Assembly: GCF_007341385.1 (NCBI RefSeq)
Contig: NZ_VJYD01000010.1
Coordinates: 124,001 to 188,000, forward strand
Origin: Flavobacterium daemonense
Lineage (GTDB): Bacteria; Bacteroidota; Bacteroidia; Flavobacteriales; Flavobacteriaceae
Direction: 5' to 3'
Length of the DNA stretch: 64,000 nucleotides
Shown: positions 1 to 8,619 of the stretch, piece by piece
How the letters are laid out: each line of letters starts with the position of its first letter
Position numbering within the stretch: the first letter of the stretch is position 1
Position numbers and translations under genes: made by a program
Notes under the pieces: model-generated
The model's input: only the letters and a program-made list of their open reading frames with translations
The model's database searches: none
What the model was told of the DNA's origin: nothing

Positions 1-184
1 CCTATTTTTAATAAAATTCGTTTCTTACCCATTGTTGTTGTTTTGTTGCGATTCTTTTTAACCGCAAAGTGCGCAAGGTTTTTTTTATATTGTATGTGTT
101 TACAAAACGTTAAGTTCGCAAAGCTTTATCTACAATTAAATTTCAAGTTCCAATAATCTAAAATCTAAACTCTAAAATCTAAAA

Positions 185-1378
185 TTATCTTATCTGTCCT
201 TTTCCGTACACGTACCATTTATTTGTTACGAGATGTTGAAGTCCAATTGGACCGCGTTGATGCAATTTATCAGTACTTATTGCTAATTCTCCACCAAGAC
301 CAAATTGCCCGCCGTCTGTAAAACGAGTTGAGGCATTTTGATAAACTGCTGCGGCATCTATCGACTCCATAAACTGTTGCGCAACTTCGTTATCTCTTGT
401 AATAATGGCTGCTGAATGTCCTCCACAATATTTATTGATCATATCGATTGCGTGTTCTTGCGAATCGATTGTTCCAATTACGATTTTATAATCTAGAAAC
501 TCCTCGTACCAAATATCTTCGTTTTTGATAATTTTGGTATTTTCAAAATTCTCTAACGATTTATCTACAATAACTTCTACTTTTGATTCGATTAAAGCTT
601 CAATAAGCATTGCTGCGAAGCCTTCAAAATTTGGCAGTTTGGAGTCTATTAAAACTTTATCCAAAGCATTACAAGCCGAAATTTTAGCAGTTTTAGCGTT
701 TAAAATCACTTTTAAAGCCAAATCTGTGTCGGCATCTTTATGAACGTAAACAAAATTATTCCCGCGTCCGCTTACAATTACTGGGCAAGTTGCATGCGCT
801 TTTACAAATTCAATTAGTTTTTCACCTCCTCTTGGAACAATTAAATCAACTTTTTGAGTTGGTTTTTCTAAGAAAACTTGAGTTTCTGTTCTGTTGTAAT
901 TCAGATATTCCACCCAGTCTTTTGCAACTCCGTTTTCTTCTAAGGCTTTGTGCCAAAGACTTACGATTTTCAAATTTGATTTTAAAGATTCTTTTCCTCC
1001 TTTTAACAAAATCTTGTTTCCAGATTTGAAAGCAATTCCTCCCGCTTCGATTGTAACGTCTGGGCGAGATTCATAAATAATTAAAATCGTTCCAAAAGCG
1101 GCTGTTTTATTCACCACTTTTATCCCATTATCATGAGTAAAATGAAAACGCTCAACTCCAACAGGATCTTCTTGAGAAGCTAATTGGTTCAATGATAAAA
1201 TCATTTCGTCGACTTTTTTATCATCTACTTTTAAGCGTTCTTCCATTGCTAAATCTGAGCCGTCGTAATCAGCAAGATCTTCCTGATTGGTTAGGATTAT
1301 CTCATTCCGCTCCTGCTCGACCAGCTTTGCCATGGATCGCAAAACCGCATTGCGTTTTTCAATTGATAATGGATTCAT
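185..1378 (-). CDS. proA: Gamma-glutamyl phosphate reductase
   Basis: Catalyses NADPH-dependent reduction of gamma-glutamyl phosphate to glutamate semialdehyde, the second step of proline synthesis, in the cytoplasm. The 397-residue product is a little shorter than typical ProA (about 415). Visible family marks are YESRPDVT at 102-109, VPRGG at 181-185 and the catalytic cysteine in SACNALDK (Cys236). It is the last arginine/proline gene in the window; its usual partner proB is not seen and may lie beyond the left edge. A 105-bp gap with repeated GTTTAA/GGTTAAT words separates it from argD, so it may be co-transcribed or have its own promoter. Family assignment is firm; operon membership is inferred. 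Confidence 0.95.
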   Translation of the reverse strand: MNPLSIEKRNAVLRSMAKLVEQERNEIILTNQEDLADYDGSDLAMEERLKVDDKKVDEMILSLNQLASQEDPVGVERFHFTHDNGIKVVNKTAAFGTILIIYESRPDVTIEAGGIAFKSGNKILLKGGKESLKSNLKIVSLWHKALEENGVAKDWVEYLNYNRTETQVFLEKPTQKVDLIVPRGGEKLIEFVKAHATCPVIVSGRGNNFVYVHKDADTDLALKVILNAKTAKISACNALDKVLIDSKLPNFEGFAAMLIEALIESKVEVIVDKSLENFENTKIIKNEDIWYEEFLDYKIVIGTIDSQEHAIDMINKYCGGHSAAIITRDNEVAQQFMESIDAAAVYQNASTRFTDGGQFGLGGELAISTDKLHQRGPIGLQHLVTNKWYVYGKGQIR

Positions 1379-1402
1379 TTTTTTGGTTTAATTGGTTAGT
1401 TG

Positions 1403-1474
1403 GTTTAATCGTTTAACTGGTTAATCGGTTAATCGGTAATTCGTTTAGTCAATTAAACAGTTAAACGATTAAAC
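1403..1474. repeat. Imperfect inverted repeat between argD and proA
   Basis: Two 23-nt arms (1403-1425 and 1452-1474) are reverse complements with one mismatch, built from words such as GTTTAATCG and GTTTAACTG. They enclose further GGTTAATC copies. This is a long stem rather than a classic terminator because no U-run follows directly. It could be a processing or partial stop signal within the operon. Confidence 0.7.
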
Positions 1475-1483
1475 AAATTAACA

Positions 1484-2617
1484 TTATAGCTCTTCTAAAC
1501 TTTCTTTCAAGGCTTTTACAAACGTATCAATATCTGCTTTTTTCACAGTTAAAGGCGGCAAAATTCTTAATAGATTTTTATTGTTTGCACTTCCTGTAAA
1601 AATGTGTTTTTCAATAATCAATTTCTTTCTTAAAGCTGCTACATCAAAATCAAACTCAACTCCAAGCATTAATCCTTTTCCTTTTACTTGTTTGATTCCG
1701 TCAACTTCTTTGATTTTTTCTAGGAAATATTCATAAACTTCGTTTACATTTTTCTGTAAATCCAGTTTTTCGATTACATCTAAAACTGCAATTCCTGCTG
1801 CACAAGATAAATGACTTCCGCCGAAAGTTGTGCCTAATAATCCGAAACTTGCTTCGAATTTTGGAGAAATTAAAATCGCTCCAACTGGAAATCCGTTCCC
1901 CATCCCTTTTGCAACAGAGATAATATCAGCGTTGATTCCGTGATGTTGAAACGCGAAAAATTTTCCACTTCTTCCGTATCCAGATTGCACTTCATCTAAA
2001 ATCAAAACAACATCGTATTTTTTACATGCTTTTTCTAAAGCTTGAAAAAATTCTGTTGTTCCTTGGTCTAAACCTCCAACTCCTTGAATTCCTTCGATTA
2101 TTACTGCTGTAACATCGCCCTTCGCTAATTCCGCTTCAACTAATTCGATTTGGTTTAGAGGTAAAAAAGTTACCTCTTGCTGTGCATTTATCGGTGCGAC
2201 AATTTTTTTATTATCTGTAACGGCAACCGCTGCAGAAGTTCTTCCGTGGAAAGAATTATGAAAAGCTACCACTCTTGATTTTCCGTTATGGAAAGATGCT
2301 AATTTTAAAGCATTTTCATTTGCTTCAGCACCAGAACTGCATAAAAACAATTCGTAATCTTCTAAACCAGAAAGTTTTCCTAATTTCTGAGCCAATTCAA
2401 CCTGTAAAGGATTCTGAATTGCATTCGAATAAAAACCTAAGTTATCTATCTGATTCTTTAATTTTGCTACATAATCTGGCTGTGTGTGTCCAATAGAAAT
2501 CACACCATGCCCGCTGTATAAATCTAAATATTCTACTCCTTTGTCGTCAATAATTGTACAATCTACTGCTTTTACTGGAGTGATGTCGTATAATGGGTAA
2601 ACGTTGAATAAGTTCAT
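1484..2617 (-). CDS. argD: Acetylornithine/succinylornithine aminotransferase
   Basis: A PLP-dependent class III aminotransferase that converts the N-acylated glutamate semialdehyde to N-acylornithine in arginine synthesis. In 377 residues the class signature is clear: SSGAEANENALKLA at 94-107 (PLP phosphate loop), LDEVQSGYGRSG at 207-218, and the Schiff-base lysine in SVAKGMGNG (Lys237). It lies between argC and proA in the same orientation, which fixes the pathway. Many Bacteroidetes use N-succinyl rather than N-acetyl intermediates; the sequence alone does not say which is used here. Ornithine aminotransferase is an alternative by homology but is less likely in this context. Confidence 0.92.
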   Translation of the reverse strand: MNLFNVYPLYDITPVKAVDCTIIDDKGVEYLDLYSGHGVISIGHTQPDYVAKLKNQIDNLGFYSNAIQNPLQVELAQKLGKLSGLEDYELFLCSSGAEANENALKLASFHNGKSRVVAFHNSFHGRTSAAVAVTDNKKIVAPINAQQEVTFLPLNQIELVEAELAKGDVTAVIIEGIQGVGGLDQGTTEFFQALEKACKKYDVVLILDEVQSGYGRSGKFFAFQHHGINADIISVAKGMGNGFPVGAILISPKFEASFGLLGTTFGGSHLSCAAGIAVLDVIEKLDLQKNVNEVYEYFLEKIKEVDGIKQVKGKGLMLGVEFDFDVAALRKKLIIEKHIFTGSANNKNLLRILPPLTVKKADIDTFVKALKESLEEL

Positions 2618-2705
2618 CTTTTTTTAGTTTGTGGTTGATTGTTGATGGTTGATGGTTTTGAGTCTGATGTTTCCATCAACTATAAACCAAAAACTATCAA
2701 CTAAA

Positions 2706-3683
2706 TTAAAATCCGCTTGGTTTCAAATGTAAACCTGTGGTCTCTTCTAAACCGAACATCAAATTCATATTTTGAATCGCTTGTCCTGAAGCACCTTTGG
2801 TTAAGTTATCGATAATTGATGTTATGAGAACCCGGTTTCCTTTTTTCAATAAACTAATGATACATTTATTCGTTTGCACCACTTGTTTCATGTTGATGTT
2901 TGTTGTGGTAACGGTTACGAAAGGTTCATCTTTGTAGAAATCTTCATATTTCGCAACCAATTGTTCCAAACTATCATCGCATAATGTATATAAGGTTGCA
3001 AAAATTCCTCTTGGGAAATCGCCTCTGTTCGGAATAAAAAGCAATTCACTGTCAAAATCATCTTGTAACTGAACTAAACTTTCTCCGATTTCTCCCAAAT
3101 GCTGGTGCTCAAAAGCTTTATAATGCGACATATTGTTATTTCTCCAGCTAAAATGAGAAGTTTCTGAAAGACTTACTCCTGCTCCTGTACTTCCGGTTGT
3201 GGCATTAATATGAACATCATTATTCAACAAATTATGTTTTGCTAAAGGCAACAATGCCAATTGAATAGCGGTTGCGAAACAACCTGGATTAGCGATATAA
3301 TTTGTCTTTTTGATTTCGGCTTTATTGATTTCAGGCAAACCGTAAACGAAATCTTTTCCTTCGAAATGAGCATCTTTATTCAATCTGAAATCATTTCCTA
3401 AATCAATGATTTTAGTATGACTTGCGAACTGATTTTCTTTCAAAAATGAAATCGATTTTCCGTGACCTAAACACAAGAAAACAACATTCACATCGGGATT
3501 GATTTCAGCTGTGAAATTCATTTCAATATCACCCAACAAATCGTGATGCGCTACAGAAAGCGGTTTTCCGGCATTTGTTGTACTGTAAACAAAATCAATG
3601 TTTACTTTTGGGTGATACATTAAAATTCTGATGAGTTCTCCGGCTGTGTAGCCCGAACCACCAATAATTCCGACATTAATCAT
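2706..3683 (-). CDS. argC: N-acetyl-gamma-glutamyl-phosphate reductase
   Basis: Reduces N-acylglutamyl phosphate to the semialdehyde used by ArgD. The protein has 325 residues, normal for the short ArgC form. The N-terminal dinucleotide-binding stretch GIIGGSGYTAGELIRIL and the catalytic cysteine in NPGCFATAIQLALL (Cys135) are both intact. Its start overlaps the end of argG by 8 bp (3676-3683), so the two are almost certainly translationally coupled. It is followed after 88 bp by argD; that gap is filled with GTTGATGG-type words in both orientations. Confidence 0.95.
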   Translation of the reverse strand: MINVGIIGGSGYTAGELIRILMYHPKVNIDFVYSTTNAGKPLSVAHHDLLGDIEMNFTAEINPDVNVVFLCLGHGKSISFLKENQFASHTKIIDLGNDFRLNKDAHFEGKDFVYGLPEINKAEIKKTNYIANPGCFATAIQLALLPLAKHNLLNNDVHINATTGSTGAGVSLSETSHFSWRNNNMSHYKAFEHQHLGEIGESLVQLQDDFDSELLFIPNRGDFPRGIFATLYTLCDDSLEQLVAKYEDFYKDEPFVTVTTTNINMKQVVQTNKCIISLLKKGNRVLITSIIDNLTKGASGQAIQNMNLMFGLEETTGLHLKPSGF

Positions 3684-4869
3684 GACCTAATTTGTTTACA
3701 GATGAGAATATGTTTTGTGCATTTCCTAAAATCTTAATAAATCCTTTTGCATCGTCAGATGTCCAAGCATTGTTCATTTCTCCGTATTGACCGAAACCTG
3801 TGTTCATCAAATCGTTTTCAGATTCAATTCCGTCAAGTGAGAAATGGTATGGTTTTAATGAAACTGTTACGGTTCCATTTACTGTTTTTTGAGTGTCTTG
3901 CAAGAAAGTTTCAATGTTTCTCATAACTGGATCCAAAAACTGACCTTCGTGGAATAACATTCCGTACCAGTTTCCTAATTGTTCTTTCCAGTATTGTTGC
4001 CATTTTCCTAACGTGTGTTTCTCTAATAAATGGTGTGCTTTGATAATAATTAATGGCGCTGCAGCTTCAAAACCAACTCTTCCTTTAATTCCGATAATAG
4101 TATCGCCAACGTGAATATCTCTACCAATTGCATAAGCACTTGCCAGTTTTTCAAGAGCTACAATATTATTTGATGGTTTATCGGTTTTTCCGTTTAAACC
4201 AACTAATTCTCCTTGTTCAAAATGAAGCGTAACTTTTTCTTCACCTTCTTTTTGTAATTGTGATGGATAAGCTTCACTTGGCAATGGTTGACTTGAAGTT
4301 AAAGTTTCTTTTCCTCCAACACTTGTTCCCCAAAGTCCTTTATTAATAGAATATTGTGCTTTTTCCCAAGAATAGTGAACTCCGTTTTGAGCCAAATAAT
4401 CAACTTCTTCTTGTCTTGATAATTTTAAATCTCTAATTGGAGTAATAATTTCGATTTCTGGAGCAATAGTTTGGAAAATCAAGTCGAAACGAATTTGGTC
4501 GTTTCCTGCACCAGTACTTCCGTGAGCGATTGCAGTTGCTCCTACTTTTTTCGCATATTTTATAGCTTCAATTGCTTGAAAAACACGCTCTGCACTTACT
4601 GATAATGGATAAGTATTGTTTTTTAATACGTTTCCGAAAATCAAATATTTTATAGCTTTATCGTAATATTTGTCTAAAATTGTTAAGTTGGCATGTTGTG
4701 CACTTCCTAACTCGTAAGCTCTTTTTTCAATAGCTGTTAATTCTTCAGCAGAAAATCCTCCTGTATCTACAAGTACAGTGTGAACTTCGTATCCTTTTTC
4801 ATTTTTTAAATATTTCAAACAATACGAGGTATCTAATCCTCCGCTATAAGCTAATACTACTTTTTTCAT
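3676..4869 (-). CDS. argG: Argininosuccinate synthase
   Basis: Joins citrulline and aspartate with ATP to give argininosuccinate, the penultimate step of arginine synthesis. The 397-residue length is normal, and the N-terminal ATP-binding loop AYSGGLDTSY (residues 8-17) is the PP-loop motif of the family. Further family stretches include GSTGAGNDQIRFD and the ALEKLASAYAIGRD region. It lies 54 bp downstream of the GNAT gene and overlaps argC by 8 bp, so it is the second gene of the operon. ArgG standing apart from ArgH is common; argH is not in this window. Confidence 0.96.
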   Translation of the reverse strand: MKKVVLAYSGGLDTSYCLKYLKNEKGYEVHTVLVDTGGFSAEELTAIEKRAYELGSAQHANLTILDKYYDKAIKYLIFGNVLKNNTYPLSVSAERVFQAIEAIKYAKKVGATAIAHGSTGAGNDQIRFDLIFQTIAPEIEIITPIRDLKLSRQEEVDYLAQNGVHYSWEKAQYSINKGLWGTSVGGKETLTSSQPLPSEAYPSQLQKEGEEKVTLHFEQGELVGLNGKTDKPSNNIVALEKLASAYAIGRDIHVGDTIIGIKGRVGFEAAAPLIIIKAHHLLEKHTLGKWQQYWKEQLGNWYGMLFHEGQFLDPVMRNIETFLQDTQKTVNGTVTVSLKPYHFSLDGIESENDLMNTGFGQYGEMNNAWTSDDAKGFIKILGNAQNIFSSVNKLGHD

Positions 4870-4923
4870 TTTTTATAATTTAGGCTAATACTTTCGTATG
4901 TAGCAGTTTGAGATTTCTTTTGA

Positions 4924-5571
4924 TTAAATTTTGAATAAAAAAACAAATGACAATAATTTGTTTAGAAATAAAGCCTGTTTGATTTTTTTAAGTCTGCTTA
5001 AAACAGCCTCATTAAAAGGATGTCTTGGCGGTGTTTTTTGTTTTTCTTTTGGATCGTATAACATTCCTGTACAAAGACACATTTTGTTTTCTTTACTTTG
5101 TAAAATCGGGAAGTTCGTACACGTTTTACAGCCTGCCCAAAAACTTGGATCAGTTGTAAGTTCTGAGAACGGAACGGGTTTATAGCCTAATTCAGAGTTG
5201 ATTTTCATTACAGCCAAACCAGTCGTAATTCCAAATATTTTTGCATCTGGAAATCTCTTCAAAGAATACTCAAAGACCTTTGATTTGATTTTTTTTGCCA
5301 AACCTAAACTTCTGTAGTCAGGATGTACAATTAATCCCGAATGTGCCACGAATTTTCCGTGTTGCCAGCTTTCGATATAACAAAAACCTGCAAATTTCCC
5401 GTCTGCCAGAGCAATCATCGCATCACCATTCGACATTTTTTTCTGAATGTACTCAGGAGTTCTTTTAGCAATCCCCGTACCTCTCAACAAGGCAGATGAT
5501 TCTATCGTATCGCAAATTTCTTGTGCGAATTTGAAGTGTTCTTCCTGGGTAACAACAATAGAGATCTTCAT
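4924..5571 (-). CDS. GNAT acetyltransferase heading the arginine operon
   Basis: A 215-residue GNAT-fold acyltransferase. The acyl-CoA-binding region is HSGLIVHPDYRSLGLAKKIKSKVFEYS (about residues 90-116; the Q/RxxGxG/A loop is seen as RSLGLA). The C-terminal half has two close cysteine pairs, GCKTC and MCLC, with a basic tail. It is the first gene after the leader and promoter, 54 bp ahead of argG. That position suggests it supplies the acylated glutamate that starts the pathway (an ArgA role), possibly using acetyl- or succinyl-CoA. The role is inferred from position; the fold is clear. The ATG at 5571 is the first good start; a TTG-started 60-codon frame just upstream (5577-5759) does not look like a gene. 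Confidence 0.8.
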   Translation of the reverse strand: MKISIVVTQEEHFKFAQEICDTIESSALLRGTGIAKRTPEYIQKKMSNGDAMIALADGKFAGFCYIESWQHGKFVAHSGLIVHPDYRSLGLAKKIKSKVFEYSLKRFPDAKIFGITTGLAVMKINSELGYKPVPFSELTTDPSFWAGCKTCTNFPILQSKENKMCLCTGMLYDPKEKQKTPPRHPFNEAVLSRLKKIKQALFLNKLLSFVFLFKI

Positions 5572-5897
5572 TTCAATTATTGAAGTTTAGCGTTAAAAAT
5601 TAAAGAATATTGTTTCGTTTGAAATCCAGAATTGAATCCAATAAAATTAAGCAAAATAGAAGTAACATATTCAAAATCAAACCATTGATTAAGAAAATTT
5701 ACAAAAAAATAAATACTTTTAGGATATGTTTGTCCAAAGGACAAATTATGTGATTTCAAAATGAAAAAGGGATATGAATAAATATACGGCTATAAAACTC
5801 AGTGAATACTATATAGATAGTATCCGTACTTCGGGAGAAGTACTAGGTGAGTTTGTCCGTGACAAAGAAGTTATATGTAAACTTATTTTATTCATCG
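5572..5897 (-). promoter_or_regulatory. Long structured leader of the arginine operon
   Basis: The 325 nt between the promoter and the GNAT start contain four perfect short hairpins: 5852-5866 (6 bp, 3-nt loop), 5826-5843 (7 bp, loop GGGA/TCCC), 5806-5823 (7 bp, 4-nt loop) and 5729-5745 (7 bp, 3-nt loop). On the transcript, the word GGACAAAC occurs in both the first and the last hairpin. Each copy can pair with either TTTGTC arm, so alternative folds are possible. No U-rich terminator follows immediately. I do not recognise a named riboswitch. Regulation by structure or by translation of the mini-ORF is inference. Confidence 0.5.
5809..5895 (-). CDS. Possible 28-codon leader peptide ahead of arg operon
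   Basis: An ATG at 5895 lies five nucleotides after the TACTTTTG promoter element, so the transcript could begin at or next to this start codon (a leaderless mini-ORF). The frame runs 28 codons to a TAG at 5809 and encodes MNKISLHITSLSRTN and a short tail. Both arginines (codons 13 and 24) are CGG, a codon generally rare in low-GC flavobacteria. The first lies in the loop of one hairpin; the second begins in the last base of the next hairpin's stem. This looks like an attenuation leader peptide, but nothing here proves translation, and short frames arise by chance. Confidence 0.3.
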   Translation of the reverse strand: MNKISLHITSLSRTNSPSTSPEVRILSI

Positions 5898-5900
5898 GTG

Positions 5901-5933
5901 CAAAAGTACATTATTTTTTTATTTACAAAACAA
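5901..5933 (-). promoter_or_regulatory. Promoter of arginine operon
   Basis: On the minus strand, TACTTTTG (5901-5908) matches the Bacteroidetes TAnnTTTG element. TTG copies lie 17 nt (5926-5928) or 22 nt (5931-5933) upstream. It lies just past the terminator of the M1 peptidase gene and is the only good match ahead of the operon. Confidence 0.65.
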
Positions 5934-6110
5934 AAAATTAAAATTCTAACATTTTTTTAATGATTTGTTGGTTTTTGCTCTAAGATACTGAGGTACTGAG
6001 ATGCTAAGGTTCTGAGTTTTTTTTTAAAAACCAACTTGAAACCTGAAACTTGAAACTTTATAACCTGAAACTTAAAACTTGATCCAGAAGAATCGGGAGA
6101 AACAAAAAAC

Positions 6111-6142
6111 AAAACCCGATAGTCCAAAAACTATCGGGTTTT
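6111..6142 (-). terminator. Terminator of M1 peptidase gene
   Basis: A perfect 13-bp stem (6111-6123 with 6130-6142, core AAAACCCGATAGT) has a 6-nt loop and lies 22 bp after the peptidase stop codon, with U-rich sequence on the minus strand. Confidence 0.85.
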
Positions 6143-6164
6143 ATGTTATTTAAAATTTTAAATC

Positions 6165-8432
6165 TTACTTCTTAGTAAAAGAAATTACTTTTCCATCAGA
6201 TAAAGTCATATCTACACCTGTTTTAGCTTCATTGAATTTAAACTTTACTCCTGCTCTTTTTGACTCAAAAGTATCATTTTCTCCAGCTACAGCTTTTACT
6301 GCAAATTTTGGATAGTTTGTCAATTCAGCATTCAAAACACCATTTTTCTCAGTAAAATCAATTGTCAAAGGTGATATTGTAGTGGTATATGTTCCTAAAT
6401 ATCCGTCTAGAATTACATCTTTTTCAACTTTTCCTTTTCCAGCAGTCCAAACATTATTAGACTCATTATTATCTGGGAAAGCATGATCTGGATCAAGCGT
6501 AATACTTTCGATTTCTTCAGTAGAATTATGTCTGAAAGACCAATCATTGTTACGTTGCCAAATTTCAACAGGCAAATTCACTCTGGTAACTTTTCCGCTT
6601 TTTGTTTTAACATCTAAAACAATTGGCATTGGCATTTTATCAAAATTTTCAACTGTAATCACAACCCCTTTTGAAGGATCGTTTTTAACATATTTAATTG
6701 AATTTATACCTTGATCAAAACGCCAGTTGTTTACAAACCAGCTTCTCCAGAACCAGCTTAAATCTTCACCAGCAACATTCTCCATTGATCTGAAGAAATC
6801 ATCTGGTTGCGGGTGTTTATAAGCCCAACGCTGAATATAAGTTCTAAAAGCCGTATCAAAACGTTCTTTTCCTAAAACTTGCTCTCTCAAAAGTACCAAA
6901 CCTGCACTTGGTTTAAAATAACACAACATACCAATATTTGCTTCCTTCATATTGTCAGGAGAACTCATGATAGTTTCTAAATCAGGACGAGTAAAAGGCT
7001 CAGCTTCTTCATGTAAATCGGTTGCAGGCTCTTTATATTCGCCATTATTGAATGCCGCAGTGCTCAATGAATTGATAAAAGTATTAAATCCTTCGTCCAT
7101 CCATGCAAATAATCTCTCATTTGAACCAACAATCATTGGGAACCAAATGTGCCCAAATTCATGGTCAGTAACTCCCCATAAATCTTGTCCTTTCGATTTC
7201 CATCCGCAGAAAACAATTCCAGGATATTCCATTCCGCCCTCATTTCCTGCAACGTTTGTAGCAACTGGATAAGGATATTCAAACCATTGTTTTGAATAAT
7301 GCTCAATCGCACCTTTTACATATTCCGTAGAACGTCCATATGCTCCTTGACCATCACTTTCAACAGGATAAGCTGATAATGCCAATGATTTTTTACCACT
7401 TGGAAGATTAATTTTTGCTCCATCTAAAATAAAAGCTGGTGACGATGCCCAAGAAAAATCGCGAGCATTTTTGATTTTGTAATGCCAAGTTTTCTCAGTT
7501 CCTGCATTAGTATTTGCCGTTGCAGCAACTTCGGCAGCAGTACGAATCATAACTGTTTTATCGCTGTTAGAAGCATCTTTATATCTTTTTAACTGCTCTG
7601 CTGATAGAACTTCTTGACCATTTATCAATTCTCCAGAAGCCACAACATAATGATTCCCAGGAACAGTCAATTTCACATCAAAATCTCCATATTCCAAATA
7701 AAACTCAGACGCTCCTAAATACGGCGCTGTATTCCATCCTCGCACGTCGTCATACACACACATACGTGGGTACCACTGCGCAATAGTGAAGATTTTTCCG
7801 TTTTTAGTTTCTAGAACTCCCATTCTGTCTGATCCTTCAAACGGAGCAATGAATGAATATTCGATTTTGATTTTTACAGAAGCTCCTTTTGCTGCTAATT
7901 CCTGCGGAAGAAAAATCTGCATTCTGGTATCTGTAATAATATATTTTGCATCAACTTCTGTTTTGGTTTTTCCACCAGAAATCACTTTCACAGATTTAAC
8001 CTTATTTCCACCATCAAAAACCTGACCTTGAGCGCCGTTACGACTTCCTGTTAAAGGCACAACCGCATTTCCTCTTGAATCATCTTTAAACAAATTCTGA
8101 TCTAAATTCAGCCAAAGAAATCCAAGTTTGTCAGGACTGTTATTTGTATATGTAATTTCATCTGTACCAACAATTTCATTTGTATTGGCGATTAATTTTG
8201 CCGTGATTTGATAATCGGCTCTGTTTTGCCAATACTCCACTCCTGGCTGTCCGCTTGCTGTGCGTGTAGCTGTTCCGTTTTTAGTATAAAAATGCGGAGC
8301 GAAGGCATCATGATAATTGTAATTGTTTACTGGATTTGCTGTTTGCGCCGGCGGAGTTTGCTGTGCCCATGCAAAAGAAATTCCAAAAAGTAAAGCCGCG
8401 GTTAAAATGGCCTTTGAAGATTGCTTTTTCAT
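6165..8432 (-). CDS. M1 family metallopeptidase, exported
   Basis: A secreted zinc aminopeptidase of the gluzincin M1 family. I place the start at 8432 because [20 protein letters not shown] and AWAQ then form a normal signal peptide; a longer frame to 8573 would add 47 implausible residues. In the resulting 755-residue protein the zinc site HEFGH is at 424-428 and the third ligand Glu447 follows after exactly 18 residues. The substrate loop GGMEYPG at 399-405 corresponds to the GxMEN exopeptidase motif. An extra C-terminal beta-rich part lies beyond about 640. It is transcribed alone: terminator downstream, divergent gene upstream. Likely periplasmic or outer-membrane associated; no T9SS sorting domain was seen. 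Confidence 0.9.
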   Translation of the reverse strand: MKKQSSKAILTAALLFGISFAWAQQTPPAQTANPVNNYNYHDAFAPHFYTKNGTATRTASGQPGVEYWQNRADYQITAKLIANTNEIVGTDEITYTNNSPDKLGFLWLNLDQNLFKDDSRGNAVVPLTGSRNGAQGQVFDGGNKVKSVKVISGGKTKTEVDAKYIITDTRMQIFLPQELAAKGASVKIKIEYSFIAPFEGSDRMGVLETKNGKIFTIAQWYPRMCVYDDVRGWNTAPYLGASEFYLEYGDFDVKLTVPGNHYVVASGELINGQEVLSAEQLKRYKDASNSDKTVMIRTAAEVAATANTNAGTEKTWHYKIKNARDFSWASSPAFILDGAKINLPSGKKSLALSAYPVESDGQGAYGRSTEYVKGAIEHYSKQWFEYPYPVATNVAGNEGGMEYPGIVFCGWKSKGQDLWGVTDHEFGHIWFPMIVGSNERLFAWMDEGFNTFINSLSTAAFNNGEYKEPATDLHEEAEPFTRPDLETIMSSPDNMKEANIGMLCYFKPSAGLVLLREQVLGKERFDTAFRTYIQRWAYKHPQPDDFFRSMENVAGEDLSWFWRSWFVNNWRFDQGINSIKYVKNDPSKGVVITVENFDKMPMPIVLDVKTKSGKVTRVNLPVEIWQRNNDWSFRHNSTEEIESITLDPDHAFPDNNESNNVWTAGKGKVEKDVILDGYLGTYTTTISPLTIDFTEKNGVLNAELTNYPKFAVKAVAGENDTFESKRAGVKFKFNEAKTGVDMTLSDGKVISFTKK

Positions 8433-8619
8433 ATTTTTTAGCTGTTTATGTAGCAAATTAATGAAAAAAAAAGCTATTGACAGAGAAATATTTAAGCTTA
8501 AATTTAATTTTAGCAAAATTTTATCAATCAAATAAAATTGAACCATTTTCGTAAAAAAATAAAATTTATTCAAATATCTTTACATCTGCATTAAAAACAA
8601 CCTTTTCAATTTTACTATT

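Larger units (their letters stand above)
5572..6164. other. 593-bp gene-free stretch between arg operon and M1 peptidase
   Basis: From left to right it holds the arginine leader and promoter (5572-5933), then low-complexity DNA. Around 5980-6020 the words CTAAGATACTGAG / ATGCTAAGGTTCTGAG recur; around 6030-6080 copies of GAAACTTGAAACTT recur. The peptidase terminator follows at 6111-6142. No convincing coding frame was seen apart from the leader mini-ORF. Confidence 0.75.

Noticed and set aside
5577..5759. 60-codon minus-strand frame just ahead of the GNAT gene
   Set aside because: Starts with TTG inside a hairpin region, has no recognisable fold and lies wholly in the leader of the arg operon.
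8433..8573. 47-residue N-terminal extension of the M1 peptidase
   Set aside because: It would place a clear signal peptide inside the protein; the ATG at 8432 fits better.
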